Virus record (IMG/VR): IMGVR_UViG_3300011253_001050
Coordinates: 1-44,250 of that record
Length of the DNA: 44,250 bases
Origin: a virus
Strand: one strand, 5' to 3'
Part shown: piece after piece, positions 7,117-14,709 of the stretch
Layout of the letters: every line of letters begins with the position of its first letter
Numbering within the stretch: position 1 is the stretch's first letter
Notes under the pieces: generated by a model
Told to the model about the DNA's origin: nothing
The model's database searches: none
What the model saw: only the letters and a program-made list of their open reading frames with translations
Made by a program: the position numbers and the translations under genes

Positions 7117-7155
7117 ACCCTTATTACATAAGGGTTGCCGCCTTAAGGCGCGGCA
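7117..7155. repeat. two adjacent perfect hairpins beside the iterons
   Basis: ACCCTTAT-TAC-ATAAGGGT (7117-7135) is followed at once by TGCCGC-N8-GCGGCA (7136-7155), whose loop contains most of the palindrome GCCTTAAGGC. Neither has a U-tract, so they are not ordinary terminators. Next to the CAAGT cluster they may be single-strand initiation sites or origin boundary structures. Confidence 0.6.
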
Positions 7156-7221
7156 CCCTATCTCATGTAATGTTTCGCGCTTGGCTTGCCCCCCGGTGAA
7201 ATTATTTCGAGGTGCAACGTC

Positions 7222-7635
7222 ATGAGCAGCAGACCCAGAGAACACGAAATGTTGCGCGACTTGATGTTCGCGGAATGGGTGCCGGTTGTCGTGGGTGAAT
7301 TAAACGATGCCGGCGGCTTTCCGATGTTCACCATTGAATACAACTTACAGCGATTCCACGGCGAACCACCTGACCGCGGACATCCACCTGATTGGCCGGA
7401 AGCGGCTTACGTTATCGAACGCGAAGTGGTTCGACTACCTGACGAGTTACGGCAAGTTGTCATCGTCGAATTCGGGTTAGTCCGCGACGGTGATGGATAT
7501 CGATTGAACGCGAAACAGCGAAGCGAACTGTTACACATGTCGCGAGCTAAATACCACCAGCTGGTTTATGCGGCACAGTCAGCGTTGTGGCAAAACGAAG
7601 AGATCAGGAAATATTGTTTAGCGATGGCGGCTTGA
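7222..7635 (+). CDS. probable late regulator, Q-like antiterminator
   Basis: The protein is 137 aa from ATG 7222, chosen because GAGGTG lies 8 nt upstream. An in-frame start at 7186 lacks one. The C-terminal half reads LPDELRQVVIVEFGLV...LLHMSRAKYHQLVYAAQSAL, a helical region ending in an HTH like sigma region 4. This pattern occurs in one class of lambdoid antiterminator Q proteins. The gene sits where Q is expected, after the replication genes and before lysis, and is followed by a palindromic site array and a terminator that a Q protein would have to read through. The assignment rests on pattern and position. Confidence 0.55.
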   Translation: MSSRPREHEMLRDLMFAEWVPVVVGELNDAGGFPMFTIEYNLQRFHGEPPDRGHPPDWPEAAYVIEREVVRLPDELRQVVIVEFGLVRDGDGYRLNAKQRSELLHMSRAKYHQLVYAAQSALWQNEEIRKYCLAMAA

Positions 7636-7665
7636 TTCGCTATTTTTCTAAGGAGAATTTAATCG

Positions 7666-7839
7666 ATGAATATACCAGACACAGAATTTGATACAGTAGT
7701 CGCAGCCGTCGTTGAAGCTATCGAAGCACGGCAGACAGACAACGGATATTACGAACCCGGGATGCCGCAGATTGCAACCAATCGTAAAGTCATCCTCCGA
7801 TACGAAAAATTATTAGAAACAATTCGCAACTCGAATTAG
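7666..7839 (+). CDS. 57-aa hypothetical protein
   Basis: ATG 7666 is preceded by AAGGAG at 10-nt spacing and the frame runs to TAG 7837-7839. The product begins MNIPDTEFDTVVAAVVEAIE and ends in a basic helix (NRKVILRYEKLLETIRNSN). It is acidic at the N-terminus and mostly helical, with no membrane segment. It probably shares a transcript with the Q-like gene 30 nt upstream. Function is unknown. Confidence 0.6.
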   Translation: MNIPDTEFDTVVAAVVEAIEARQTDNGYYEPGMPQIATNRKVILRYEKLLETIRNSN

Positions 7840-7872
7840 CTGAATACGACTAAATCAATAACGTCTAAAAGA

Positions 7873-7935
7873 ATCTGTCTAGACACAACTGTCTAGACAC
7901 TAGTGTCTAGATCTTTACCGAGTGTCTAGACAGAT
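7873..7935. repeat. array of four TGTCTAGA palindromic sites
   Basis: TCTAGA-centred sites lie at 7878-7883, 7892-7897, 7906-7911 and 7925-7930, with centre spacings of 14, 14 and 19 bp. Two are full TGTCTAGACA palindromes plus flanks, and the outer two form a perfect 14-bp inverted repeat (ATCTGTCTAGACAC and GTGTCTAGACAGAT). The array lies in the 227-bp gap between the 57-aa gene and the endolysin gene. It looks like a multi-site operator or regulator-binding array for late transcription. No strong sigma70 promoter is evident in the gap. Confidence 0.75.
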
Positions 7936-8025
7936 CAACCGTTTTTGATTACCTTTCATGGTACGCGTTGAGAGATGCGCATAAATCAATCCCATATGTA
8001 GTTTACCTTTGTGGAAAAGAAACGA

Positions 8026-8048
8026 CCCCGCCTAGTGCGGGGTTTTTT
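8026..8048 (+). terminator. intrinsic terminator before the lysis genes
   Basis: CCCCGC (8026-8031), loop CTAGT and GCGGGG (8037-8042) are followed by six T (8043-8048). It would end transcripts of the Q-like operon, or act as the terminator that a Q-type antiterminator overrides. Confidence 0.88.
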
Positions 8049-8066
8049 CGTTGGACCTTTTAAAAC

Positions 8067-8636
8067 ATGAATACCAATCAATCTAGCAGCGCTGAACAAA
8101 TGTCGTTCTCGCTGTCGGATGTGATCGTGTCTATGTGGCTTGAACGCATATTAGGTCACGAAGGAGGCTTCAGTCTCGACCCAAATGATCGCGGTAACTA
8201 TACAGGCGGCGAAGTTGGGATTGGTGAACTTAAAGGGACTAAGTGGGGCATCGCCTCAAATACCTACCCGCATCTCGATATCAAAAATTTAACATCAATC
8301 GACGCGGCGAAAATCTATCGTGCCGATTATCTCGAACCACTAGCGGCAGACCTATACGCCGATGGGGTGGCTTTTCAATTACTGGATTTCGCTGTGAACA
8401 GCGGACCACGACGAGCGATTAAATCGATACAGAAAGTGGTCAAGGTAAAAGCCGACGGAATCATCGGCGACAAAACCATCGACGCCATTAACCAATACAG
8501 CGAATCGGATTTAATCATGTTGCTAACTGCATACCGCATCGACTTTATGACGAGATTGAAAACTTGGAAACATCACGGACAAGGTTGGATGCGTCGGATC
8601 GCCGGGAATTTGCGTTATGGGGCGATAGATTCATGA
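8067..8636 (+). CDS. endolysin, glycoside hydrolase 108 family (muramidase)
   Basis: This 189-aa peptidoglycan hydrolase has the catalytic Glu32 in the HEGGF motif typical of GH108 (ZliS-type) lysozymes. A C-terminal peptidoglycan-binding segment of the PG_binding_3 type follows (VKADGIIGDKTIDAINQ). A short hydrophobic stretch at about 13-24 precedes the motif but is not a clear signal peptide. Release through the holin encoded next, with an ATGA overlap, is therefore most likely. It acts on host murein at lysis. Start ATG 8067 lies shortly behind the terminator and has only a weak ribosome-binding site. Confidence 0.9.
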   Translation: MNTNQSSSAEQMSFSLSDVIVSMWLERILGHEGGFSLDPNDRGNYTGGEVGIGELKGTKWGIASNTYPHLDIKNLTSIDAAKIYRADYLEPLAADLYADGVAFQLLDFAVNSGPRRAIKSIQKVVKVKADGIIGDKTIDAINQYSESDLIMLLTAYRIDFMTRLKTWKHHGQGWMRRIAGNLRYGAIDS

Positions 8637-9010
8637 GTGACGATTCAAAGATCGTTAAAGACATTGGCGATGCGTTGTCGCAATACGACCTGTACACGTG
8701 GCTTTGGGTTGCTGCTTTATCTTTGTGGGGCGGTACCGCGAATTTCTTTCGGAAACTAAAAGCAGGTGCGGTACGACCATTCAATTTTGTCGAGTTTATC
8801 GGAGAAATATTTATCTCTGGCTTCGTTGGTGTATTAACTTTTTTCTTTTGCGAGGCGGCAAAAATCTCACCGTTGGTGAGTGCTGCATTGATAGCGATCT
8901 CCGGACATATGGGTAGCCGCGCACTGTTTTTGTTTGAACAGATGTGGGCGAATCGATTAACACCTGGAATTAATGCAAACCCCAAAACATTCGAGAGAGA
9001 TGAAAAATGA
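8633..9010 (+). CDS. holin, LydA/phage_holin_3 type
   Basis: The 125-aa product from ATG 8633 overlaps the endolysin stop as ATGA. It has three hydrophobic segments at about residues 20-35, 55-74 and 81-105. A lysine-rich loop (FRKLKAG) lies between the first two, and the tail is charged. This topology and the SAALIAISGHMGSRAL segment match LydA-like holins, which permeabilise the inner membrane to release endolysin. The cassette endolysin-holin-spanins is tightly packed with overlapping start and stop codons. Confidence 0.8.
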   Translation: MSDDSKIVKDIGDALSQYDLYTWLWVAALSLWGGTANFFRKLKAGAVRPFNFVEFIGEIFISGFVGVLTFFFCEAAKISPLVSAALIAISGHMGSRALFLFEQMWANRLTPGINANPKTFERDEK

Positions 9011-9501
9011 TCACCAAATACTTAGGCATAGCCACCGCGTTACTTTTAACTGCATTGATTGCCTTGAGCGTGTACGCGAAGAACTTAACCGAAGACATCG
9101 CGGTGCACGAAGCAAACGTTGCGCAGTACGAATCAGCTATCGATGACCATATCGACGCGATTGACCAATTGATCGTAGAACGTACTCAAATGGATGAGTT
9201 GTTAAACCAAAGAGAGGAAGAGCACCAGCAAATAAAAACAAAATTATCGCAAACAAAGCGAAAACTCGCAGAGGCATTTCAAAATGATCCAGAAACTAAA
9301 ACGTGGGGCGACACTAAGTTGCCTGTTGCTATCCTTGATAGCTTGCGTAGCACCCAAAGTGGTGACAAAACCCGTGGTGAAAAAACTAACACCACCGGCC
9401 CAACTTACTACGCCGACAATCGAACCTGTCATGACAGGCGATACGAACGAAGACCTTTGGTCGTGGGCAATGGACTTATTGGAGGCGCTTCGTCTAGCTA
9501 A
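9007..9501 (+). CDS. inner-membrane spanin (Rz-like)
   Basis: This 164-aa protein has one N-terminal membrane segment (about 6-25) and a long coiled-coil periplasmic region (about 27-95). That is the form of Rz-type i-spanins, which fuse inner and outer membranes at lysis. The start overlaps the holin stop (ATGA). The partner lipoprotein is encoded in another frame from 9284 on, so the C-terminal third of this protein is constrained by two frames and looks low-complexity (TRGEKTNTTGPTYY). Confidence 0.8.
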   Translation: MITKYLGIATALLLTALIALSVYAKNLTEDIAVHEANVAQYESAIDDHIDAIDQLIVERTQMDELLNQREEEHQQIKTKLSQTKRKLAEAFQNDPETKTWGDTKLPVAILDSLRSTQSGDKTRGEKTNTTGPTYYADNRTCHDRRYERRPLVVGNGLIGGASSS

Positions 9502-9538
9502 CGCTGACAAAGCGAAGATTCGCGAATGGGCAGAGTAA
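9284..9538 (+). CDS. outer-membrane spanin lipoprotein (Rz1-like), nested
   Basis: The 84-aa protein has a basic start and a hydrophobic signal ending in lipobox LSLIAC with Cys21 as the lipidation site. A proline-rich segment (KKLTPPAQLTTPTIEP) and a short helix follow. These are the hallmarks of Rz1 o-spanins. It starts inside the inner spanin gene in another frame and extends 37 nt past its stop, a classic nested arrangement. Together the pair should bridge the envelope in the last step of lysis. Confidence 0.85.
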   Translation: MIQKLKRGATLSCLLLSLIACVAPKVVTKPVVKKLTPPAQLTTPTIEPVMTGDTNEDLWSWAMDLLEALRLANADKAKIREWAE

Positions 9539-9855
9539 CAACATTCGCAGCCATCGCGTTGATGGTAAGTTGCGCACCACTTGCACCGGCGAACGAACTT
9601 AAGTTCGTTGTCCCAGAACGGATGTGTGGTGTATTCGGGGTTTGGGTGAAGATGTTCTCGTCTATCGGTGATCCGGATAGTCAATTACAGATCATCTCTC
9701 AAGACAAACCCGACGCACATGTACGAGCTTATGTGTCAGCCTACAACTACTCGAAAGAGTTAGAGGGGTCGCACGAAGATAAGGAAGTGCAAGCGCGTGT
9801 TCTATGTCTACTGGCGCATCGTCAATCAGACGATAACCCCATTTACGATATTTAG
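9526..9855 (+). CDS. hypothetical secreted protein
   Basis: The 109-aa protein starts with a probable signal sequence (MGRVTTFAAIALMVSCAPLA). LMVSC may be a lipobox at Cys16, though the match is weaker than in the preceding spanin. The mature part contains two further cysteines (C34 and C93 by count) and no recognised domain. Its start overlaps the Rz1-like gene by 13 nt. It may assist lysis or be a periplasmic accessory. This is position only. Confidence 0.6.
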   Translation: MGRVTTFAAIALMVSCAPLAPANELKFVVPERMCGVFGVWVKMFSSIGDPDSQLQIISQDKPDAHVRAYVSAYNYSKELEGSHEDKEVQARVLCLLAHRQSDDNPIYDI

Positions 9856-9857
9856 TT

Positions 9858-11066
9858 TTGAGTTTACCGAAAGGTTGGGCGTCCGAAGCCTACTTCGAGT
9901 TCTGCGAAACTGAAACGCAGACTAAATACCTCAAAGCCGTGATAGAGCACGGTTCAAACACAAAAGCCGCCAAAGAACTTGGGATGGGGCGGAGAGCAAT
10001 AGACCAATGCATGGCGCGTATATACAGCAACGCTGTGAAACGAGGCTATGACCCGCGTAACGGAGTAAACGCAACTTTACCAAGAGGACACACGGTAAAG
10101 GGAATTTCCCAACTGTTAGATGCTGAAGGCAATATAAAACAGCAATGGGTGAAATCTGACGCACAAAAGGACGGATCAGACGTTTTACGTGGCATTATTG
10201 ATGCACTAACGGAAGAGATGCCGAGACTAGCCCCGGTGAAATATAAGGGGGTTGGCGGGTTCGCGGATCTACTTACTGTCTATCCGATTGGTGATGCACA
10301 TGTTGGTATGTATGCATGGGCTGCCGAAGCAGGGGAAGATTTTGATCTAAAAATTGCCGAGCAAGATTTATGCGCTGCTTTCGACAGACTTATCGACAGC
10401 GCACCGTGTTCAAAGGAAGCTTGGTTGATCAACCTCGGTGACTTCTATCACGCCGACGATTCAAGAAACGAAACACCAGGACACAAAAACAAACTCGATG
10501 TCGATGGACGATTCGATAAAGTTATGTGGACCGGTGTCAAAATTCTACGATATGGTATTGATAAAGCACTTAAGAAACACGAGACCGTACGAGTAAGGGT
10601 AGAGAAAGGAAACCACGACCCACACGCCGCTGTAGCTTTAACGATGGCGTTGAAAGCGCTATACGAGAAAGAGCCCCGAGTCATCATTGAAGACACACCA
10701 GCGAACATGTGGTTTCGCACCTTTGGCAATAACTTAATTGCTACCACGCATGGTGACAAACAGAAGCCTGAAAAATTACCTTCGCGATTGGCTGTTGATG
10801 CAATGCATGAATGGCATCGCGAATTCAAATACATCTTACACGGGCATTTCCACACAACAAAAGTAACCGAAGACCTAGGCGTACACGTTGAAGGGTTCCG
10901 AATTCTCGCGCCAAACGATGCTTGGCATCAAGCGGCCGGATATAGATCAGGGAAAGAAATGCAATGTCTTGTTTTCGATAAAGACTGCGGCATCCTGGAA
11001 CGACACCACGCCGGGTTAAGGCTAATCCGGAAACTACAAAAACGTGAAACTAAAAATAGTCGGTAA
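9858..11066 (+). CDS. calcineurin-like metallophosphoesterase with N-terminal HTH
   Basis: In this 402-aa protein the N-terminus (about 20-60, TKAAKELGMGRRAIDQCMAR) is a helix-turn-helix-like segment. The main domain has all metallophosphoesterase signatures: GDAHVG 145-150, LGD 193-195, GNHD 251-254, HGD 298-300 and HGHFH 328-332. These bind two metal ions and hydrolyse phosphoester bonds in nucleotides, nucleic acids or phosphoproteins. Similar HTH-phosphoesterase proteins are common in tailed phages near late genes, with no settled role. The start is an unusual TTG at 9858 directly after the previous stop, without a clear ribosome-binding site, so the true N-terminus is uncertain. Confidence 0.82.
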   Translation: MSLPKGWASEAYFEFCETETQTKYLKAVIEHGSNTKAAKELGMGRRAIDQCMARIYSNAVKRGYDPRNGVNATLPRGHTVKGISQLLDAEGNIKQQWVKSDAQKDGSDVLRGIIDALTEEMPRLAPVKYKGVGGFADLLTVYPIGDAHVGMYAWAAEAGEDFDLKIAEQDLCAAFDRLIDSAPCSKEAWLINLGDFYHADDSRNETPGHKNKLDVDGRFDKVMWTGVKILRYGIDKALKKHETVRVRVEKGNHDPHAAVALTMALKALYEKEPRVIIEDTPANMWFRTFGNNLIATTHGDKQKPEKLPSRLAVDAMHEWHREFKYILHGHFHTTKVTEDLGVHVEGFRILAPNDAWHQAAGYRSGKEMQCLVFDKDCGILERHHAGLRLIRKLQKRETKNSR

Positions 11067-11346
11067 GACCTATACGGTCGATTACGTCGATCCTGACATG
11101 CTAGATAGTGGTTGCACGTACGGCTTATGTTTGCCGGACAAACAGAAAATTCTAATAGCGAAAGACTTGGCGCCTGAAAAGTCGCGTGAGGTTTTATTGC
11201 ACGAAATTCTACATGCAGTATGGGACGGGATGGATATCGGGTTTTCCGAAACCACCGAAGAGAAAGTCGTCTCAGCAGAAGGTAAAGGGTTGGCGGCTTT
11301 CATATTCGACAACCCGAAAGAAGTACTCGACGAAATATTCAAATAG
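11044..11346 (+). CDS. small HExxH metallopeptidase-like protein
   Basis: The 100-aa protein contains H53-E54-I-L-H57 in LLHEILHAVWDG, with Glu72/Glu73 (ETTEEKVV) as possible third ligands. This is the zinc-peptidase pattern of small phage proteins distantly like ImmA/IrrE or SprT. The start is GTG 11044 and overlaps the phosphoesterase gene by 23 nt. A terminator follows 24 nt after the stop, so this closes the lysis transcript segment. Its substrate is unknown. Cleavage of a repressor or structural protein would be speculation. Confidence 0.65.
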   Translation: MKLKIVGKTYTVDYVDPDMLDSGCTYGLCLPDKQKILIAKDLAPEKSREVLLHEILHAVWDGMDIGFSETTEEKVVSAEGKGLAAFIFDNPKEVLDEIFK

Positions 11347-11370
11347 GTTTCATGTAGTGCCAGCGACTTG

Positions 11371-11396
11371 GGGCCGATTAATTCGGCCCATTTTTT
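11371..11396 (+). terminator. intrinsic terminator after the lysis/phosphoesterase block
   Basis: GGGCCGA (11371-11377), loop TTAAT and TCGGCCC (11383-11389) are followed by A and six T (11391-11396). The perfect 7-bp GC-rich stem separates the lysis block from the fibre genes. Confidence 0.9.
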
Positions 11397-11416
11397 ATAT
11401 TTATTGGTAAATTCAT

Positions 11417-11773
11417 ATGGCTAGAGAAACGCCTAATTACACGTTAAAAATAACGCAGGGCGCTACCCTAAACTTGCCAATGACGTGGAGAGATAGCGCG
11501 GGTGCTGCTATTGATGTGACCAGCTACACAGCGGTGTTGCGTGCGAAAGAGAAAATATCTGATAGTGCAAACGTACTAGATATGACGAGCGCGAACAGTC
11601 AAATTGTTGTGGGTAATACGAATGGGATATTCACTCTAGCGCTAACCGCAGCAGAGACCGCCGCGTTATCTTTTAGAAAAGCGATATACCAAATGGAAGT
11701 GACTTCGCCTGCGGGTGTTGTGACACGACTAATACAAGGTACTGTTCTTGTATCGACTGAACTCATCGTATAG
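11417..11773 (+). CDS. small beta-sandwich-like protein of the fibre block
   Basis: The 118-aa product alternates beta-prone and turn segments (YTLKITQGATLNLPMTW, then FTLALTAAETAALSF, then AIYQMEVTSPAGVVTRLIQG). This resembles the small Ig- or BppU-like proteins often encoded just before phage fibre genes. No cysteine or catalytic motif is present. It ends 2 nt before the big fibre gene, so they are co-transcribed. It probably belongs to the fibre or its attachment, inferred from fold type and position. Confidence 0.6.
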   Translation: MARETPNYTLKITQGATLNLPMTWRDSAGAAIDVTSYTAVLRAKEKISDSANVLDMTSANSQIVVGNTNGIFTLALTAAETAALSFRKAIYQMEVTSPAGVVTRLIQGTVLVSTELIV

Positions 11774-11775
11774 AC

Positions 11776-14709
11776 ATGGCTGATCCGACAGTCACAATAG
11801 TCGAGACCATCACGACTTTAGAGATCAATGAAAGTAACTCGACCACCACGGTGGAGATACAATCGGACTCAGTAGAAGTTATCGAGGTCGGTATCGCCGG
11901 ACCTGCTGGATCTTCAGGTAGCGGATCTGTTAGCGGTACAGGTTTAATAACGCAGACTGCTGAAGGACCAACGGTTCAAACCGTCCGAACGATCACAGGT
12001 ACGTCTAACCGTATCAGCGTCACGGATGGCGATGGTGTTTCAGGCAACCCGACTTTAACGATTGCAGATAATGCGGACTTACCCGGAACAGCGGGTATGT
12101 TGTTACCAGCTGGAACTACAGCACAACGAGTCGATACAGCCCGACGTCTTCGATACAACACGCAAACCAACATCATTGAATGGTACAACGGTACCGATTG
12201 GATTCAGCCGGGCACAGCGGGCGGAGAAGCAAACCAAAACGCTTTTGCGATTGTTACCGGTGATAGTGGATCAGCTAATGCTGATGCGACACAAGACACG
12301 ATAGCTTTTACCGGCGGCGATGGTGTTGTGACATCCGTTGCCGAGACACCCGACGGCTTAGTCATTGATCTAGACGTAACGGGGTTAACGAATCTTGGCG
12401 GCGCGCCCGCTACTGGTGATTCGATAATTGTTTACGACGTTAGTGCTAGCGCGTTACGAGAAGCGACTGTAGGGAACGTATTTACTAGCCCTGCGTTAAC
12501 TGGAACACCTACAGCCCCGACAGCGGCCCCCGGGACAGACTCGACGCAACTTGCGACAACTGCTTTCGTTGAAGCGGCTGTAACGGCGGGTGGTGGAGGG
12601 GATGCGAACCAAAACGCTTTCTCAATTGTCACCGGTGATACCGGTACCGCGACATCTGATATACCAGAAGATACCTTAGTCGTCGCAGGCGGCAGTGGTA
12701 TAACTACTGTTGCAACAGATGGACCAGAAACGGTAACGATCAGTTTCGATATCTCCGGATTAACCGATCTAGGTGCTGCACCGGCAACCGCTGATAGCCT
12801 AGCCCTGTTAGACGCTTCGGTCCCGGGCTTGCGGGAAATGACAATCGGTAATTTATTTACCGGTCCAGCATTTACGGGAGTACCAACTGCGCCGACGGCT
12901 GTTGTTAACACAAACACCACTCAACTTGCGACAACAGCTTTTGTTGTTGCCGAGATCGCGGACGCCGGAGGCGGTGGGGGTGAAGCGAACCAAAACGCAT
13001 TCTCTATCGTCACTGGGGATACCGGCACAGCGACATCCGATGTAGCTGAAGACACACTAGTTGTTGCAGGTGGTAGCGGTATAACAACCGTTGCTACTGA
13101 CGGACCCGAAACGGTAACGATCAGTTTCGATATCCCTGGTTTAACGGATCTAGGCGCGGCCCCTGCAACGGCCGATACCTTAGCTATTTTCGACGCATCG
13201 GCCACGGCTTTGCGCGAAATGACAATAGGGAATTTGTTTACAGCCCCTACGTTTACTGGGATACCAGCCGCGCCAACCGCGTCTGTTAACACGAACACCA
13301 CACAACTTGCGACTACAGCTTTTGTAGTTGCCGAGATTGCGGACTTCGGCGCCGAAGCAAATCAAAACTCTTTTTCGATTGTCACCGGTGATACAGGTAC
13401 CGCGACATCTGATATTGCAGAAGACACGTTAGTTGTTGCAGGTGGTAGCGGTATAACAACTGTTGCTACTGATGGACCAGAAACGGTAACGATTAGTTTT
13501 GATATTCCTGGATTAACAGACCTGGGCGCAGCACCAGCAACCGCCGATACATTGGCTATATTCGACGCATCGGCAACGGCCTTGCGTGAAATGACGATAG
13601 GCAATCTGTTTACAGCCCCGACATTCACAGGAGTACCAGCGGCGCCGACAGCAGCTGTTAACACCAATACAACCCAACTTGCCACAACAGCTTTTGTCGT
13701 TGCTGAGATAGCAGATACTGGTGCGGAAGCAAATCAAAATTCATTCTCAATTGTCACCGGTGATACAGGTACCGCAACATCTGACATTGCAGAAGACACC
13801 TTAGTTGTTGCAGGTGGCAGCGGGATAACAACCGTTGCTAGTGATGGCCCTGAAACGATAACGATCAGTTTAGACATCCCTGGATTAACGGATCTAGGCG
13901 CCGCGCCAGCTACGGCTGATAGCTTGGCCATTTTCGACGCGTCGGGCACAGCCTTGCGCGAAATGACAATCGGTAATTTATTTACCGGCCCAACTTTTAC
14001 GGGAGTTCCAGCAGCACCGACTGCGGCACCCGGCACCGACTCAACTCAAATTGCAACAACTGCCTTCGTAGAAGCTGCTGTTACGGCCGGGGGCGGGGGT
14101 GGTGGTGCGACAGTAACAGCGTCGTCGACCGAGCCGGTATCGCCAAGCGCCGGTGATCTTTGGTATCAGACAGATGACGGCGTCATGTACATCCGTTTCG
14201 ACGACGGTGACACGACACAGTGGGTGCCAGTGGATTCACAGGCGACTGTTGGTTCCGGCGTCGTTGTACAAGAAATCGAAGCTGAACCAGACGCAACATT
14301 TAGAAGTACGACAGCGACGTTCCCTTTTGACGACACGATCCCTCAGAGCACTGAAGGAACAGCGCTACCAAACGAGGTCACCATCACGCCAACAAGTGCG
14401 GCAAATCGGCTCGTAATAGAGGTTGAAGCCCCGATGTCTATATCTGCATCAGCTCACATGATACTAGCGCTGTTCAAGGACAGCGATACAGGCGCATTGG
14501 CAACCATCGCCCATGACGGCGTCGGAGTTAGCGCGGTGTCATCGCTGATAATGAAGCACACGATGGTCGCGGGGACGACAAGTCCGATTACTTTCAAACT
14601 TAGATACGGGGGTACTTCTGGGACTACTTACTTAAACGGTAATAACAGTGCCCGTCGATTTGGCGGAACCATGAACACCCGTCTACGTGTCAGGGAGCTA
14701 CGAGTCTAA
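11776..14709 (+). CDS. large tail fibre / adhesin with five internal repeats
   Basis: The 977-aa protein has an N-terminal beta-rich region with a Gly/Ser linker (about 1-60). A shaft of five repeats of 124-127 aa follows (about residues 151-775). Each begins like ANQNAFSIVTGDTGTA and ends like TTQLATTAFV.AEIA. After a Gly-rich hinge there is a trimerisation-like STEPVSPSAGDLWYQTDDG segment. The C-terminal domain of about 150 aa starts VVQEIEAEPDATF and also occurs twice in the next protein. This architecture fits a trimeric fibre carrying host recognition. The stop overlaps the next start (TAATG). Confidence 0.8.
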   Translation: MADPTVTIVETITTLEINESNSTTTVEIQSDSVEVIEVGIAGPAGSSGSGSVSGTGLITQTAEGPTVQTVRTITGTSNRISVTDGDGVSGNPTLTIADNADLPGTAGMLLPAGTTAQRVDTARRLRYNTQTNIIEWYNGTDWIQPGTAGGEANQNAFAIVTGDSGSANADATQDTIAFTGGDGVVTSVAETPDGLVIDLDVTGLTNLGGAPATGDSIIVYDVSASALREATVGNVFTSPALTGTPTAPTAAPGTDSTQLATTAFVEAAVTAGGGGDANQNAFSIVTGDTGTATSDIPEDTLVVAGGSGITTVATDGPETVTISFDISGLTDLGAAPATADSLALLDASVPGLREMTIGNLFTGPAFTGVPTAPTAVVNTNTTQLATTAFVVAEIADAGGGGGEANQNAFSIVTGDTGTATSDVAEDTLVVAGGSGITTVATDGPETVTISFDIPGLTDLGAAPATADTLAIFDASATALREMTIGNLFTAPTFTGIPAAPTASVNTNTTQLATTAFVVAEIADFGAEANQNSFSIVTGDTGTATSDIAEDTLVVAGGSGITTVATDGPETVTISFDIPGLTDLGAAPATADTLAIFDASATALREMTIGNLFTAPTFTGVPAAPTAAVNTNTTQLATTAFVVAEIADTGAEANQNSFSIVTGDTGTATSDIAEDTLVVAGGSGITTVASDGPETITISLDIPGLTDLGAAPATADSLAIFDASGTALREMTIGNLFTGPTFTGVPAAPTAAPGTDSTQIATTAFVEAAVTAGGGGGGATVTASSTEPVSPSAGDLWYQTDDGVMYIRFDDGDTTQWVPVDSQATVGSGVVVQEIEAEPDATFRSTTATFPFDDTIPQSTEGTALPNEVTITPTSAANRLVIEVEAPMSISASAHMILALFKDSDTGALATIAHDGVGVSAVSSLIMKHTMVAGTTSPITFKLRYGGTSGTTYLNGNNSARRFGGTMNTRLRVRELRV
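12226..14096 (+). repeat. five tandem repeats of about 372-381 bp in the fibre gene
   Basis: Unit starts are near 12226, 12601, 12982, 13354 and 13726. Units 3, 4 and 5 are most alike at protein level. The first is more divergent and lacks the full GTATSD...EDTLVVAGGSG block. Codon-level differences between units show they are not a very recent amplification throughout, though units 3-4 share long identical stretches. Repeat number could vary between isolates and set shaft length. Confidence 0.85.

Noticed and set aside
6962-7225. A rightward 87-codon frame overlapping the primase stop
   Set aside because: Although GGAGG lies upstream, its first half is only the translation of the CAAGT repeats and the second half the hairpins. 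The composition is not protein-like and a better-supported start exists at 7222.
12432-14036. Several long leftward open frames rich in Val/Ser/Pro
   Set aside because: They recur in step with the tandem repeats of the fibre gene and have no ribosome-binding sites; they are shadows of the repeat composition.
12226-14096. CRISPR-like array
   Set aside because: Repeats are about 372 bp, coding and contiguous without spacers.
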